From the NCBI RefSeq assembly GCF_009728995.1, contig NZ_VTZW01000010.1, forward strand, positions 62,001 through 126,000: a DNA stretch of 64,000 bases. The letters run 5' to 3'. A model generated the notes under the pieces. It was not told the DNA's origin. It saw only the letters and a list, made by a program, of their open reading frames with translations, and searched no databases. The position numbers and the translations under genes are program-made. The DNA comes from Streptomonospora sp. PA3 (GTDB lineage: Bacteria > Actinomycetota > Actinomycetes > Streptosporangiales > Streptosporangiaceae). Below, one piece after another: positions 33,612-41,575 of this stretch (within the stretch, counting starts at the first letter, position 1; the number at the start of each line of letters is the position of its first letter).

Positions 33612-35542
33612 GGTGTGAACTCCCAAGGCGAGCGGACGAAGGCGGCGCCGTCGGTCTCCAGGGCGCCGGCGAAGCGGGGGTCGGTGGCGAGCGCCGCCAG
33701 GTCGGTGCATACGGGCGTGGCGCTCAGCCCGGCGCGGCGCAGCCGCTCGGCCGACTCCGCGGCGGTGCGGTCGCGGCAGTGCGCCGCGACGGCGGCGCAG
33801 GGGTCGGCGTGCCGGCCGGCGGCGCCCAGCGCGCGGGCGGCTTCGCCGGGGGCGCTGCGGGCACGCGGGCCGAGCGCGAGGTAGCCGTCGGCGGTGGAAA
33901 GGGGCGCGTGCAGCGGCCCCCACAGCGGGCGCCGGGTGAGCGGCTGCTCGGCGGGGCCGTCGCCGCAGGCGCCCGCCGAGGCGAGCACGAGCGCGGCGTC
34001 GTAGAGGGAGGAGTCGACCCGGCCGCCGCCTCGGCCGCGGCAGCGCGCCAGCAGGCCGGCGAGGACGCCTTCGGCGCTGACCAGGCCGCCCAGCACGTCG
34101 GTCAGGGTCATCAGCGACGGGGCGGGCCGCTCGCCGTGCGGGCGCACCAGTGCGCCCAGGCCGCTGTGCGCCTGGACCAGGAAGTCGGTGCCCAGCGGCT
34201 CCGCGCCGCCCATGGCGGCACCCGCCCCTTCGGCACCGCCCCAGCCCGAGGCGTGCGCGTAGACGAGGCCGGGATGCACCGCCAGCAGGTCGGCGTGGTC
34301 CAGTCCGAAGGCGGCGGCTTTCCGCGGTGCCCAGTTGTGCAGGAAGACGTCGGCGCCGGCCGCGAGTTCGCGCACCTCGCGCTGCCCGGCCGCGGTCTTG
34401 ATGTCGATCTCGAGGACGTGCTTGCCGCGGTTGAGCGCCAGGAACCGGGCCGAGCAGGTGCCGACCATCGGCGGCATCCAGCGCAGCGGGTCGCCCCCGG
34501 GCGGCTCGATGCGCACGACGTCGGCTCCGAGCAGCCGCAGCAGGTGCCCGGCCAGCGGTCCCTGGACCCGCCGGGTGGACTCCACGACCACCAGCCCCTC
34601 CAGCGGCAGGGCGGCCCGGGGGCGGTGCGGCGGCGGGGGCTCGGCCGGCGGGCCCGCGCCCTCCGGGGCGGTGAAGCGCCAGGGCGGGCGGGACGCGGCG
34701 CCGGGGCCGCCGGCCGCGGGCGCGTCGGCGCCCCCGCGCACCCGCACGAGGCTGATCCCGGCGGCCTGGGCCGCGCCGGCGGTCTCGCGGAACACGTGCG
34801 CGGCGGCGGTGCGGTGCAGTTCCGCAGGCAGCGGGCACGCGGCGGTGGCGTAGCGGTGCAGGAAGGGCCGCCACGCGCGGGCGAGCACGGCGCGGTCGGC
34901 GCCCAGCAGCGACCAGAACCGCTGCCAGGTCTGCGCGTCGAACGTCTCGATCTCGAAGAGCACCCCGTCGGCGGAGGTGAACGGCGGGCCGCCGGGACCC
35001 GGCTCCTCGGGCCGGCAGTCGTCGGGGGCGGTCGCCGCCGCCAGGTACTGGCCGACGCTGAGCAGCGCGGCCTGGGCCGCCGAGGTGCGCACGCCCGCTG
35101 GGCCGCCGCCGCGCATCCGCCCGATCGCCGCCGCGAGCAGGCCGTGGACGGCCAGCACGCCGCTCACCGCCGATGCGTAGTCCACTCCGAGCGGGCGGGG
35201 GGAACCGGCCGAGCGACCGTGCACGTGCATGATGCCGCAGGCGGCCTGGACGCCGGTCTCGTCGTCCAGCGGTGCGGCGATGGGCCCACTCCAGTCCAGG
35301 GCGCAGTCGGCGACGGCGCCGGGGGCGGTGAGGACCAGGCGGCCGGCGGAGCCGGCGGGCTCCTCCGCCGCTGCGCCTGCGCTCGAAGCGGGCTTCGCGG
35401 GCCCGGAGCGGCCGGCCCCCAGCAACCGCAGGTGCCGCTCGGCGATCCGCGCGGCCGCGGAGGTGCCGGACCGCGCCGCGCCGAATCCGGCCAGTGGCGC
35501 CGCCGTGCACGCGGTGGCGGCGCCTCGCGTGGGAACGGTCAT
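33608..35542 (-). CDS. Tandem CaiB/BaiF (family III) CoA-transferase
   Basis: 644 aa, about one and a half to two times the usual ~400. The C-terminal half (from about residue 310) is canonical: LEGLVVVESTRRVQGPLAGHLLRLLGADVVRIEPPGGDPLR in its usual place (two runs by position), GLVYAHASGWGG, and LTDVLGGLVSAEGVLAGLLAR with the likely catalytic Asp. The N-terminal half repeats a shorter version (GVDYASAVSGVLAVHGLLAAA), lacking the first nucleotide-fold part. It may be an intramolecular heterodimer. GGAGGGGG precedes the ATG. Coupled to the downstream ligase, it probably moves CoA between acids. Confidence 0.78.
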   Translation of the reverse strand: MTVPTRGAATACTAAPLAGFGAARSGTSAAARIAERHLRLLGAGRSGPAKPASSAGAAAEEPAGSAGRLVLTAPGAVADCALDWSGPIAAPLDDETGVQAACGIMHVHGRSAGSPRPLGVDYASAVSGVLAVHGLLAAAIGRMRGGGPAGVRTSAAQAALLSVGQYLAAATAPDDCRPEEPGPGGPPFTSADGVLFEIETFDAQTWQRFWSLLGADRAVLARAWRPFLHRYATAACPLPAELHRTAAAHVFRETAGAAQAAGISLVRVRGGADAPAAGGPGAASRPPWRFTAPEGAGPPAEPPPPHRPRAALPLEGLVVVESTRRVQGPLAGHLLRLLGADVVRIEPPGGDPLRWMPPMVGTCSARFLALNRGKHVLEIDIKTAAGQREVRELAAGADVFLHNWAPRKAAAFGLDHADLLAVHPGLVYAHASGWGGAEGAGAAMGGAEPLGTDFLVQAHSGLGALVRPHGERPAPSLMTLTDVLGGLVSAEGVLAGLLARCRGRGGGRVDSSLYDAALVLASAGACGDGPAEQPLTRRPLWGPLHAPLSTADGYLALGPRARSAPGEAARALGAAGRHADPCAAVAAHCRDRTAAESAERLRRAGLSATPVCTDLAALATDPRFAGALETDGAAFVRSPWEFTP

Positions 35543-36190
35543 CGCACCCCCTCCGCGGACACCGGCGCCGCCGGGCGGGTGCGGAACCGGTGACGCACCC
35601 CCGGGACGGCAGGGCGGGCGACGGCGATCGGCCGCCGCGGCGGGTCGGCGCACACGATCGGCACCACTGCGCGTTGCCGGATCGCAAGAACACCGGCGTC
35701 GGCACCGTGCGGTCGGCGACCGCGTCGCGGGCGGGGTCTGCCGCCGGGCCGGCTCAGGGCGGTGCTCCGGGCGGCCGCGCGAGACCGCGGGGTGTGCCGG
35801 TGTCGCCGACCGGCGATGCGGGGCGGCGGCCCCGGGAGCAACTGATGGTGCACAGGGGTTGATCCCCATGGTTGGGTCGGCTCGGCAGTCAACGCGCTGG
35901 CTCCTCTCCTGCACGGTGGATGCGCCGCGGCCCCGCTGCCGACGCGTCGGGCGATGCGGACCGGGGCCCGGGTCCGAAAAGGGCGGAGGCACCGCTTGCC
36001 GGCCACCGCCGGGAACCACCCGGGGCCGGCCGCACCGGGTGGCGGCAACGGGGCTGAGACGCGCGCGGCTCGAATCGGCACGTGGCGCGACGCGTCTGCG
36101 TTCGCGTGCGGCGGGTAGGCGGGCCGCGCTCCGCGAAGCGCACTGCCGCGGCCCTGGTGGTGCCCGGCAACACGACGCAGCCCCTTTCCG
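35543..36190. other. Operon gap upstream of the CoA-transferase gene, with a partial repeat copy
   Basis: 648 bp separating two minus-strand genes of the biosynthetic locus. It contains the decayed repeat at 36031-36172 and presumably a promoter for the CoA-transferase operon. No credible gene was seen. Confidence 0.6.
36031..36172. repeat. Decayed copy of the palindromic repeat
   Basis: The left tip GGCGGCAACGGGGCTGAG (36041-36058) matches GCGGCAATGGGGCTGAG of the intact copies. CACGTGGCGCGACGCGTCT (from 36079) and GGGCCGCGCTCCGCGAAG (from 36121), then GGTGGTGCCCGG, match the right half of copy A in order. The central stem is missing. Confidence 0.6.
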
Positions 36191-37807
36191 TCATTGGTCG
36201 GCCGCTTCCGCGCGGGGGCGTGGGATCGCGGAGCCGACGCCGAGCAGGCGGGTGCGCAGTTCCGTGCGGCGGACCTTGCCGGTCGCGGTGCGCGGGAGCC
36301 GGGACCAGGCCATGACCACGGGTTCGGCCAGCGGCGGCAGGTCGGCGGTGGCGCGGCGCCAGGTATCGGGGTGGAGGCGGCCGGACTCGGTGACGACGAC
36401 GGGTACCGGTGGGCCCTGCTTGGGGCGCAGCACGACGCACTCCACGACCTCGGGGATGCGGTCGTCGATGACGTCCTCGATCTCGACGCAGCTCATGCCC
36501 GCCACGGAGTCGATCTCGCGGTCCAGGACCCGCACGGAACCCCAGGGCGTCCGCACGCCGATGTCCTCGGTGTTCCACCACCGGCCCAGCGCCTTGGCCT
36601 CCCAGCGTTCCGGTTCACCCACATAGCCCAGTCCCAGCGCCTTGGTGCGGGCCAGCAGCAGCCCCGCGCGCCCGCGCGGCAGCGGCCGCAGAGTGGCCGG
36701 GTCGACCACCTTCAGCCGAGTGCGCCCGGGTACCGGGCGGCCCAGGTCGCGAGTGGTGGGGCGGCGCTCGCCCGCGGCGGCCACGGCCTTGCGGGTCAGC
36801 AGGCGGAAAGTCAGCGGGCCGGTCTCGCTCTGCCCCCAGCCCTGCAGCCATACGGGGCGGCGGTGCCCGCTGGCGGCCAGGAAGGTGCGCACCGCGGGCG
36901 GGTGCATGGCGTCGAAGGTGCTGATGTAGAGCCGCACGCGGCGGAAGACGTTGGTGCCCGGTTCCTCGCGCGCCAGGGGCTGCCAGCGCACGTAGGCGGC
37001 CGGCAGCGCCTCCAGCGTGGTGGGCGGGTGCTCGCGCAGGAACGGCTCGGCGGCCTGGGGCGCGTGGTCGGCGACGACCGCCACTTCGCGCGGCCTGAGC
37101 CAGAACACGCTCGCGGTCCAGGCGAACGCGCGGCCGTGCACGAAGGAGGTGGCGGCGGCGACCGTGTCGTCGGGGCGGCTGCTGAGAACGGGCCAGCGGT
37201 GGGCCTCGAAACCGGCGAGCCGGCGCAGGATCGTGGCCGTGGAGTGGGCCACCAGTTTGGGTGTGCCGGTGGTGCCCGACGTGTGCACGATGATCAGCGG
37301 TTCGTCGTCGCGCCGCCGCCGGGGCGCGGGCGCGCGGCGGCCGCGGACGTCGGCCAGCGGCACCGCGCCGGGGACGGACTCGGCCGCGCCGTCGAGCAGG
37401 AGCCGGCGCCGGGCGCAGACCTCGGTCTCGGCAGTGCGCAGGCGCTGGGCGGTGTCGCCGTCGAGCACCAGCAGCTCCGGCTGCAGCCGCGACAGCAGCG
37501 CGGTCAGCACGGGCGGCGCGAGGTGGGCCGAAACGGGGGCGGGGACGGCTCCGATCCGGATGGCCGCCATGGCGAGCAGCACGATGTCCCAGTGGTTGTT
37601 CTTGACCAGGGCGATGCGGTCGCCGGGACGGGCGCCCGCCGCCGCCAGCCAGCCGGCGGCGTCCTCGACGAGGGCGGCGGCGTCGGCGACGCTGCGGGTG
37701 GAACCGCCATCTGGGTCGATGTCGAGCGGGCGGCTGAGCTGGACGAGTGTGGGGCTGTGCCGGTCGGCGAGCGTGTCGAACAGCGTTCCGGCGTCGAGCC
37801 GGGTCAT
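36191..37807 (-). CDS. Acyl-CoA synthetase (ANL superfamily), second ligase
   Basis: 538 aa. The P-loop is canonical (HTSGTTGTPKLVAHS, about residue 190), followed by a Q-rich A5 (WLQGWGQSETGP), A8-like DREIDSV, and RTATGKVRRTEL with the catalytic Lys near the C-terminus. The body resembles fatty-acid or aryl-acid CoA ligases; substrate is not inferable. GGAGGGGG precedes the ATG. It lies 184 nt downstream of the FAD oxidoreductase in the same direction and may be a separate transcript because of that gap. Confidence 0.85.
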   Translation of the reverse strand: MTRLDAGTLFDTLADRHSPTLVQLSRPLDIDPDGGSTRSVADAAALVEDAAGWLAAAGARPGDRIALVKNNHWDIVLLAMAAIRIGAVPAPVSAHLAPPVLTALLSRLQPELLVLDGDTAQRLRTAETEVCARRRLLLDGAAESVPGAVPLADVRGRRAPAPRRRRDDEPLIIVHTSGTTGTPKLVAHSTATILRRLAGFEAHRWPVLSSRPDDTVAAATSFVHGRAFAWTASVFWLRPREVAVVADHAPQAAEPFLREHPPTTLEALPAAYVRWQPLAREEPGTNVFRRVRLYISTFDAMHPPAVRTFLAASGHRRPVWLQGWGQSETGPLTFRLLTRKAVAAAGERRPTTRDLGRPVPGRTRLKVVDPATLRPLPRGRAGLLLARTKALGLGYVGEPERWEAKALGRWWNTEDIGVRTPWGSVRVLDREIDSVAGMSCVEIEDVIDDRIPEVVECVVLRPKQGPPVPVVVTESGRLHPDTWRRATADLPPLAEPVVMAWSRLPRTATGKVRRTELRTRLLGVGSAIPRPRAEAADQ

Positions 37808-37991
37808 CGGTCCCCCTCCGCGGCCGGCCCCGCCTTCGGGGGGCGGTTCTCCCGCGTTCCCCACATGGGGGTCCGGGGCGCCTGCGAGCGCTGGGGGCGC
37901 CGGCGTCCCCGGCCGCCGGTGCGCGACGGGTGCTCGGAAGGCGGGATCGGCCCGTGGCGGCCGGATCGCCGGGTTCGGGCTGGTGAAGCGG

Positions 37992-39422
37992 TCATGTGCG
38001 GTCCTTCCCGGGTGGGCTGGGGGCGAGGACGGGGGCCGGTTCGTCGCTGTGGGCGAGGACCCGGTGGGCTGCGGCCAGGGCGGAGGCGATCGCGCCCTCG
38101 CTGCAGGGGCGCAGCTGCACCCAGTCGCCGGCGTAGTCGATCGCGCGGGCGGGCCTCGCGCGGAAGGCGCGGTGGGCCCGCAGCGCCGCGGGTGGGGCCT
38201 CGGGCAGGCCGTGGGGGAACCGGTGGACGTCGGCCCGCAGCACGAGGTCGCCCAGCCCCGGCAGGTAGCGTTCCGCCCGCTCGGTCAGCACGGCGGCGGC
38301 CTCGGTATCGGAGGCGCCGATGAGCGCGGCGGTCGCCTGCGGTGCGGCCACCAGCGAGACCAGGCCGCGCCCGGCGGGGGCGCGGTCGGGGTGTTTGTTG
38401 TGGTCCAGCGTGACGACGTTGACCAGGTCGTCCTCGGCGCCGGGCACCAGGGTCGCGAAGCCGCGCAGTCCTCCGGCGGTGCGCGGCCTGCGCTCCAGGG
38501 CGAGGCTGACCCGCAGCATCGGTGCGAAGGAGCAGGCCCGGAGGAAGTCGCGCTCCTCCGGCGGGGCGCCGGGGTGCAGCCGCGCGGCCACCGGCGCGGG
38601 CACCGCGAGCACGGCCGAGCGCGCCGTGACCGCGCGGCTGTGCAGGGTGATGCGCGCGCCGCCGGGCACGGCGGCGACCTCGTGCACGCCGCAACCGGTG
38701 GAGACGTCCAGGTCTTCGGCGAGCCGGCGGGCGAGGGAGTCCATGCCGCCGCGATAGGTGCGCCACCGGGCGCTGCTGCCGGTGCCGCGCAGGTGGTCGA
38801 TCAAGGGTGCGGCCGCCGAGCGGTCCGGGCGCCACCCGAAGAAGCCGGCGGCGAGCGGCTCAAGGAACCGGTCGCGCAGCTCGGGGCTGCACTCGGCGGC
38901 GAACTCCCCGAGCGTGGCCGGGACCGTGCCGCGGGCGCCGGCGGCCGGAGGTTCGGCAGCGCCCGCCAGCAGCCGGACCAGCTCCAGGCGGGCGCGCGGC
39001 GAGAGTCCCGCACCGGTGAGCAGCCCCAGGGGCCGACCCAGGTGGGGGTGGGCGCGTCCGCCGCGCCAGAGCGACAGCGCCCCGGGGACGCGCGGTACCT
39101 CGCTTCGCACCAGCCCCAGTTCGCGGATCAGCGCCCACGTGGCCGGGTAGCCGGTGGAGGGGATCATCTCGGCACCGGTGTCGGTGATCCACCCGTCGCG
39201 GCGCAGGGTGCGCATTCGGCCGCCGACGGCGTCGGCCGCCTCGAAGACGTGCACCCGGCGGCCCGCGCGGGCCAGGACGCGAGCGGCCGCCAGCCCGCCG
39301 ATGCCGGCGCCCACCACTGCGACGTCGATGTCGGGGGGCACCGCCGACCGCACGCCGGCCCGCCGTACCGGACGCGGTCGGGGGGTGCCGCAGGCGCGGT
39401 GCGTGGGATGCCGGTGCGTCAC
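37992..39422 (-). CDS. FAD-dependent amine-oxidase/protoporphyrinogen-oxidase type oxidoreductase
   Basis: 476 aa. The dinucleotide motif is VAVVGAGIGGLAAARVLARAG (GxGxxG, about residue 35), followed by VFEAADAVGGRMRT, the second FAD contact (EMIPSTGYPATW region), and a C-terminal FAD segment (YAGDWVQLRPCSEGAIASA). This is the architecture of flavin desaturases, hydroxysqualene dehydroxylases and protoporphyrinogen oxidases. Start GTG 39422 overlaps the UbiA stop by 4 nt, which couples it to a membrane prenyltransferase, so it may desaturate or oxidise the prenylated or cyclitol intermediate. Reaction unknown. Confidence 0.82.
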   Translation of the reverse strand: MTHRHPTHRACGTPRPRPVRRAGVRSAVPPDIDVAVVGAGIGGLAAARVLARAGRRVHVFEAADAVGGRMRTLRRDGWITDTGAEMIPSTGYPATWALIRELGLVRSEVPRVPGALSLWRGGRAHPHLGRPLGLLTGAGLSPRARLELVRLLAGAAEPPAAGARGTVPATLGEFAAECSPELRDRFLEPLAAGFFGWRPDRSAAAPLIDHLRGTGSSARWRTYRGGMDSLARRLAEDLDVSTGCGVHEVAAVPGGARITLHSRAVTARSAVLAVPAPVAARLHPGAPPEERDFLRACSFAPMLRVSLALERRPRTAGGLRGFATLVPGAEDDLVNVVTLDHNKHPDRAPAGRGLVSLVAAPQATAALIGASDTEAAAVLTERAERYLPGLGDLVLRADVHRFPHGLPEAPPAALRAHRAFRARPARAIDYAGDWVQLRPCSEGAIASALAAAHRVLAHSDEPAPVLAPSPPGKDRT

Positions 39423-40411
39423 AGGCTGCCTCCGGGAGCCAGGGGGCGGACCAGGTTGACGGCGACCAGCAGGGCGACGGCCACCCGGTGGATGAGAATG
39501 CCCAGGTTGCGGGCGCGCAGGATGTCGCCGCGCAGGAAGCCGATCGCCCACTGGGCCGCGCGCAGGACGACGACTGGGGCCATGGCGAGGGGGAACCACC
39601 AGGGGGCGATCTGCAGGACGGCCGCGCCGGCGATGATCGCCGCCTCGGCCGCCGAGACCGCGGCGACGAAGGCGGCGTTGCCGCGCGGCGAAGCCAGCAC
39701 CGCCACCGTTCGGCGGTGCACCCTGGCGTCGCCGGGGATGTCGTTGGTGTTGGAGTAGACGCCGAACAGCAGCGGCCCGAGCCCGAAGAGGACCGCCTGC
39801 GTGAGCACGAAGGCGTCGGCGGTGCCGGCGAGCAGCCCGTAGGGCGCGGCCAGCAGCCCCACGCCCAGGGCGACGAGGAAGACCTCCTGCCACCCGCGGT
39901 AGCTGATCTTCAGCCCCCAGGAGTACTGCACCGCGCAGGCCAGGCACAGCGCGAGCGCGGCGACCGCCCACAGCGGGGAATGCGGCGCGAGGGCCACCGC
40001 CGCCGCCCACAGCAGCGCGGCCGCCCCGACAGCGGCCCACCCGAAGCGGACGGCCTCGGCCTCGCTGAGCGTGCCGGCGATAAGCGGCTTGCGAACCAGT
40101 TTGCGCCGGGGGGCGTCGGGGCCGTAGTTGGCGGCGTCGCTGCCGTCGCGCAGTCCGGTGACGTCGTCGAACGAGGTCATGGCCGCGACCATGCAAAGTT
40201 CGCCGGCCAGCAGCAGAGCCAGTGCGCCCAGCACCGCGGGTTCGGTGCGCGCGGCGGGCGCCAGCAGGCTCCACACGATGAGCAGGCCGAGGTAGTAGTC
40301 GACGATGTCGAGTTTGGCCAGCCGCGCGTAGGCGCCGGCCTTGGCCAGGCGGGAGGTGCGGTGGGCGGGTCGGTGGGCTGGTGCTGTGCGCGGGGGGTCG
40401 TCGGGGGCCAT
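39419..40411 (-). CDS. UbiA-type membrane prenyltransferase
   Basis: 330 aa with about nine hydrophobic helices. The two Asp-rich diphosphate-binding loops are visible: MTSFDDVTGLRDGSDAAN (about residue 80; the usual leading Asn is replaced) and NTNDIPGDARVHRR (about 215). A conserved Arg/Lys patch (PRRKLVRKPLIAG) follows the first. UbiA enzymes transfer a polyprenyl group from its diphosphate to an aromatic or other acceptor in the membrane. AGGAGG precedes the ATG. It lies 9 nt after the first aminotransferase and is coupled to the FAD enzyme. No prenyl synthase is present, so the donor must come from central metabolism. Confidence 0.88.
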   Translation of the reverse strand: MAPDDPPRTAPAHRPAHRTSRLAKAGAYARLAKLDIVDYYLGLLIVWSLLAPAARTEPAVLGALALLLAGELCMVAAMTSFDDVTGLRDGSDAANYGPDAPRRKLVRKPLIAGTLSEAEAVRFGWAAVGAAALLWAAAVALAPHSPLWAVAALALCLACAVQYSWGLKISYRGWQEVFLVALGVGLLAAPYGLLAGTADAFVLTQAVLFGLGPLLFGVYSNTNDIPGDARVHRRTVAVLASPRGNAAFVAAVSAAEAAIIAGAAVLQIAPWWFPLAMAPVVVLRAAQWAIGFLRGDILRARNLGILIHRVAVALLVAVNLVRPLAPGGSL

Positions 40412-40420
40412 GGGTGCCTC

Positions 40421-41575
40421 CTAGGTTGTTCGGCGGCCCGGGGCAGGGGTCGCGCGCCGGCTGGACCGGGCGAAGGCGCATACGGAGTCGGCGATGTGCT
40501 CGACCTGGGCGTCGCTGAGATGCGGGTAGAGCGGGATGGACAGGATCCGCCGGGCGGCGGACTCGGCGTTCGGCCACCGGGCGCCCGGCGGGGCGCAGGA
40601 TGTGAACGCGGGCTGGTGCGGCAGCGGGCTGGGGTAGTAGACGTGGCTGCCGACTCCCGCGCGGGCCAGGTGCGCCCGCAGGCCGTCGCGGCGCTCGGCC
40701 AGCAGCGTGTAGACGTAGAAGCAGCGCCCCTCGCGGCCGGGCGGCGGCGCGACGACGCCGTGCTCGCCCAGCTCGGCGAAGCGGCCGGTGTAGTAGTCGG
40801 CGATCCGCGCGCGGCGCTCCAGCCGGTCGGGGAGTCCGGGCAGCCGGTGGAGTTGGAAGGCGGCGAGGATCTCGTCGAAGCGGCTGTTGTAGCCCACGCG
40901 GTGGTGGACGAAGCGCTGCGCGCCGTTCTGCCCGTGGTTGCGCAGCATCCGCACGGCCCGGCCGAGTTCGGGGTCTCCGGTGACGACCGCGCCGCCCTCG
41001 CCGGCGGTGCCGAACGTTTTGACCTGGACGAACGAGAACACCCCGGCCTCGCCCCACAGGCCCGCGGGCCGCCCGCCGAGGACTCCGCCCTGGGCCACGG
41101 CGGAGTCCTCGACCAGTCGCAGTCCGCGGCGGCGGGCGATGTCGGCGAAGCGCGGCATGTCGGCCATGACCGAGAACAGGTGCGCGGGCATCAGGGCCCG
41201 GGTGCGGTCGGTGACGGCGGCCTCGGCGGAGACGGGGTCGGCGACCAGCCGCCAGGGGTCGATGTCGGCGAAGACCGGGACGGCGCCGAGCCCGCACACG
41301 GAGGCGGCCAGCGGCGCGCAGCCCAAAGCCGGCACCACGACCTCGTCGCCGGGGCCGACGCCCATCGCCGTCAGCACCAGGCTCAGCGCACTCGTGCCGC
41401 TGGAGCAGGCCACGACCTCGGCCGCGCCCAGCCGGAGGCGCAGCTCGTCCTCGAACGCCGCGGTACGCCGGCCGAGGATGAACCGCTGGTCGGGATCGGT
41501 GCCCACGGTGTGCACGATCTCCAGCAGCTCCTCGCGGTCCGCCGCGAACACATCGGGCGGGAAGAACGGGATCAC
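40421..41575 (-). CDS. DegT/DnrJ/EryC1 family PLP aminotransferase, first copy
   Basis: 384 aa. The fold-type I PLP pattern is clear: SSGTSALSLVLTAMGVGPGDEVVVPAL, the aspartate for the pyridine nitrogen in VEDSAVAQGG, and the Schiff-base lysine in SFVQVKTFGTAGEGG. It aminates a keto sugar, keto cyclitol or similar ketone using Glu or Gln. Start ATG 41575 overlaps the upstream aminotransferase stop by 4 nt. Two aminotransferases in a row suggest two amine groups or one paired dehydrogenase/transaminase cycle with the Gfo/Idh enzymes of the divergent operon. Confidence 0.9.
   Translation of the reverse strand: MIPFFPPDVFAADREELLEIVHTVGTDPDQRFILGRRTAAFEDELRLRLGAAEVVACSSGTSALSLVLTAMGVGPGDEVVVPALGCAPLAASVCGLGAVPVFADIDPWRLVADPVSAEAAVTDRTRALMPAHLFSVMADMPRFADIARRRGLRLVEDSAVAQGGVLGGRPAGLWGEAGVFSFVQVKTFGTAGEGGAVVTGDPELGRAVRMLRNHGQNGAQRFVHHRVGYNSRFDEILAAFQLHRLPGLPDRLERRARIADYYTGRFAELGEHGVVAPPPGREGRCFYVYTLLAERRDGLRAHLARAGVGSHVYYPSPLPHQPAFTSCAPPGARWPNAESAARRILSIPLYPHLSDAQVEHIADSVCAFARSSRRATPAPGRRTT

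Noticed and set aside
37992-41297. A single long minus-strand protein reading through the FAD oxidoreductase into the UbiA and aminotransferase region
   Set aside because: Only the part after GTG 39422 has an FAD enzyme pattern; the upstream part is Arg/Pro-rich antisense-like sequence of the overlapping genes, and the GTGA overlap with UbiA marks the true start.
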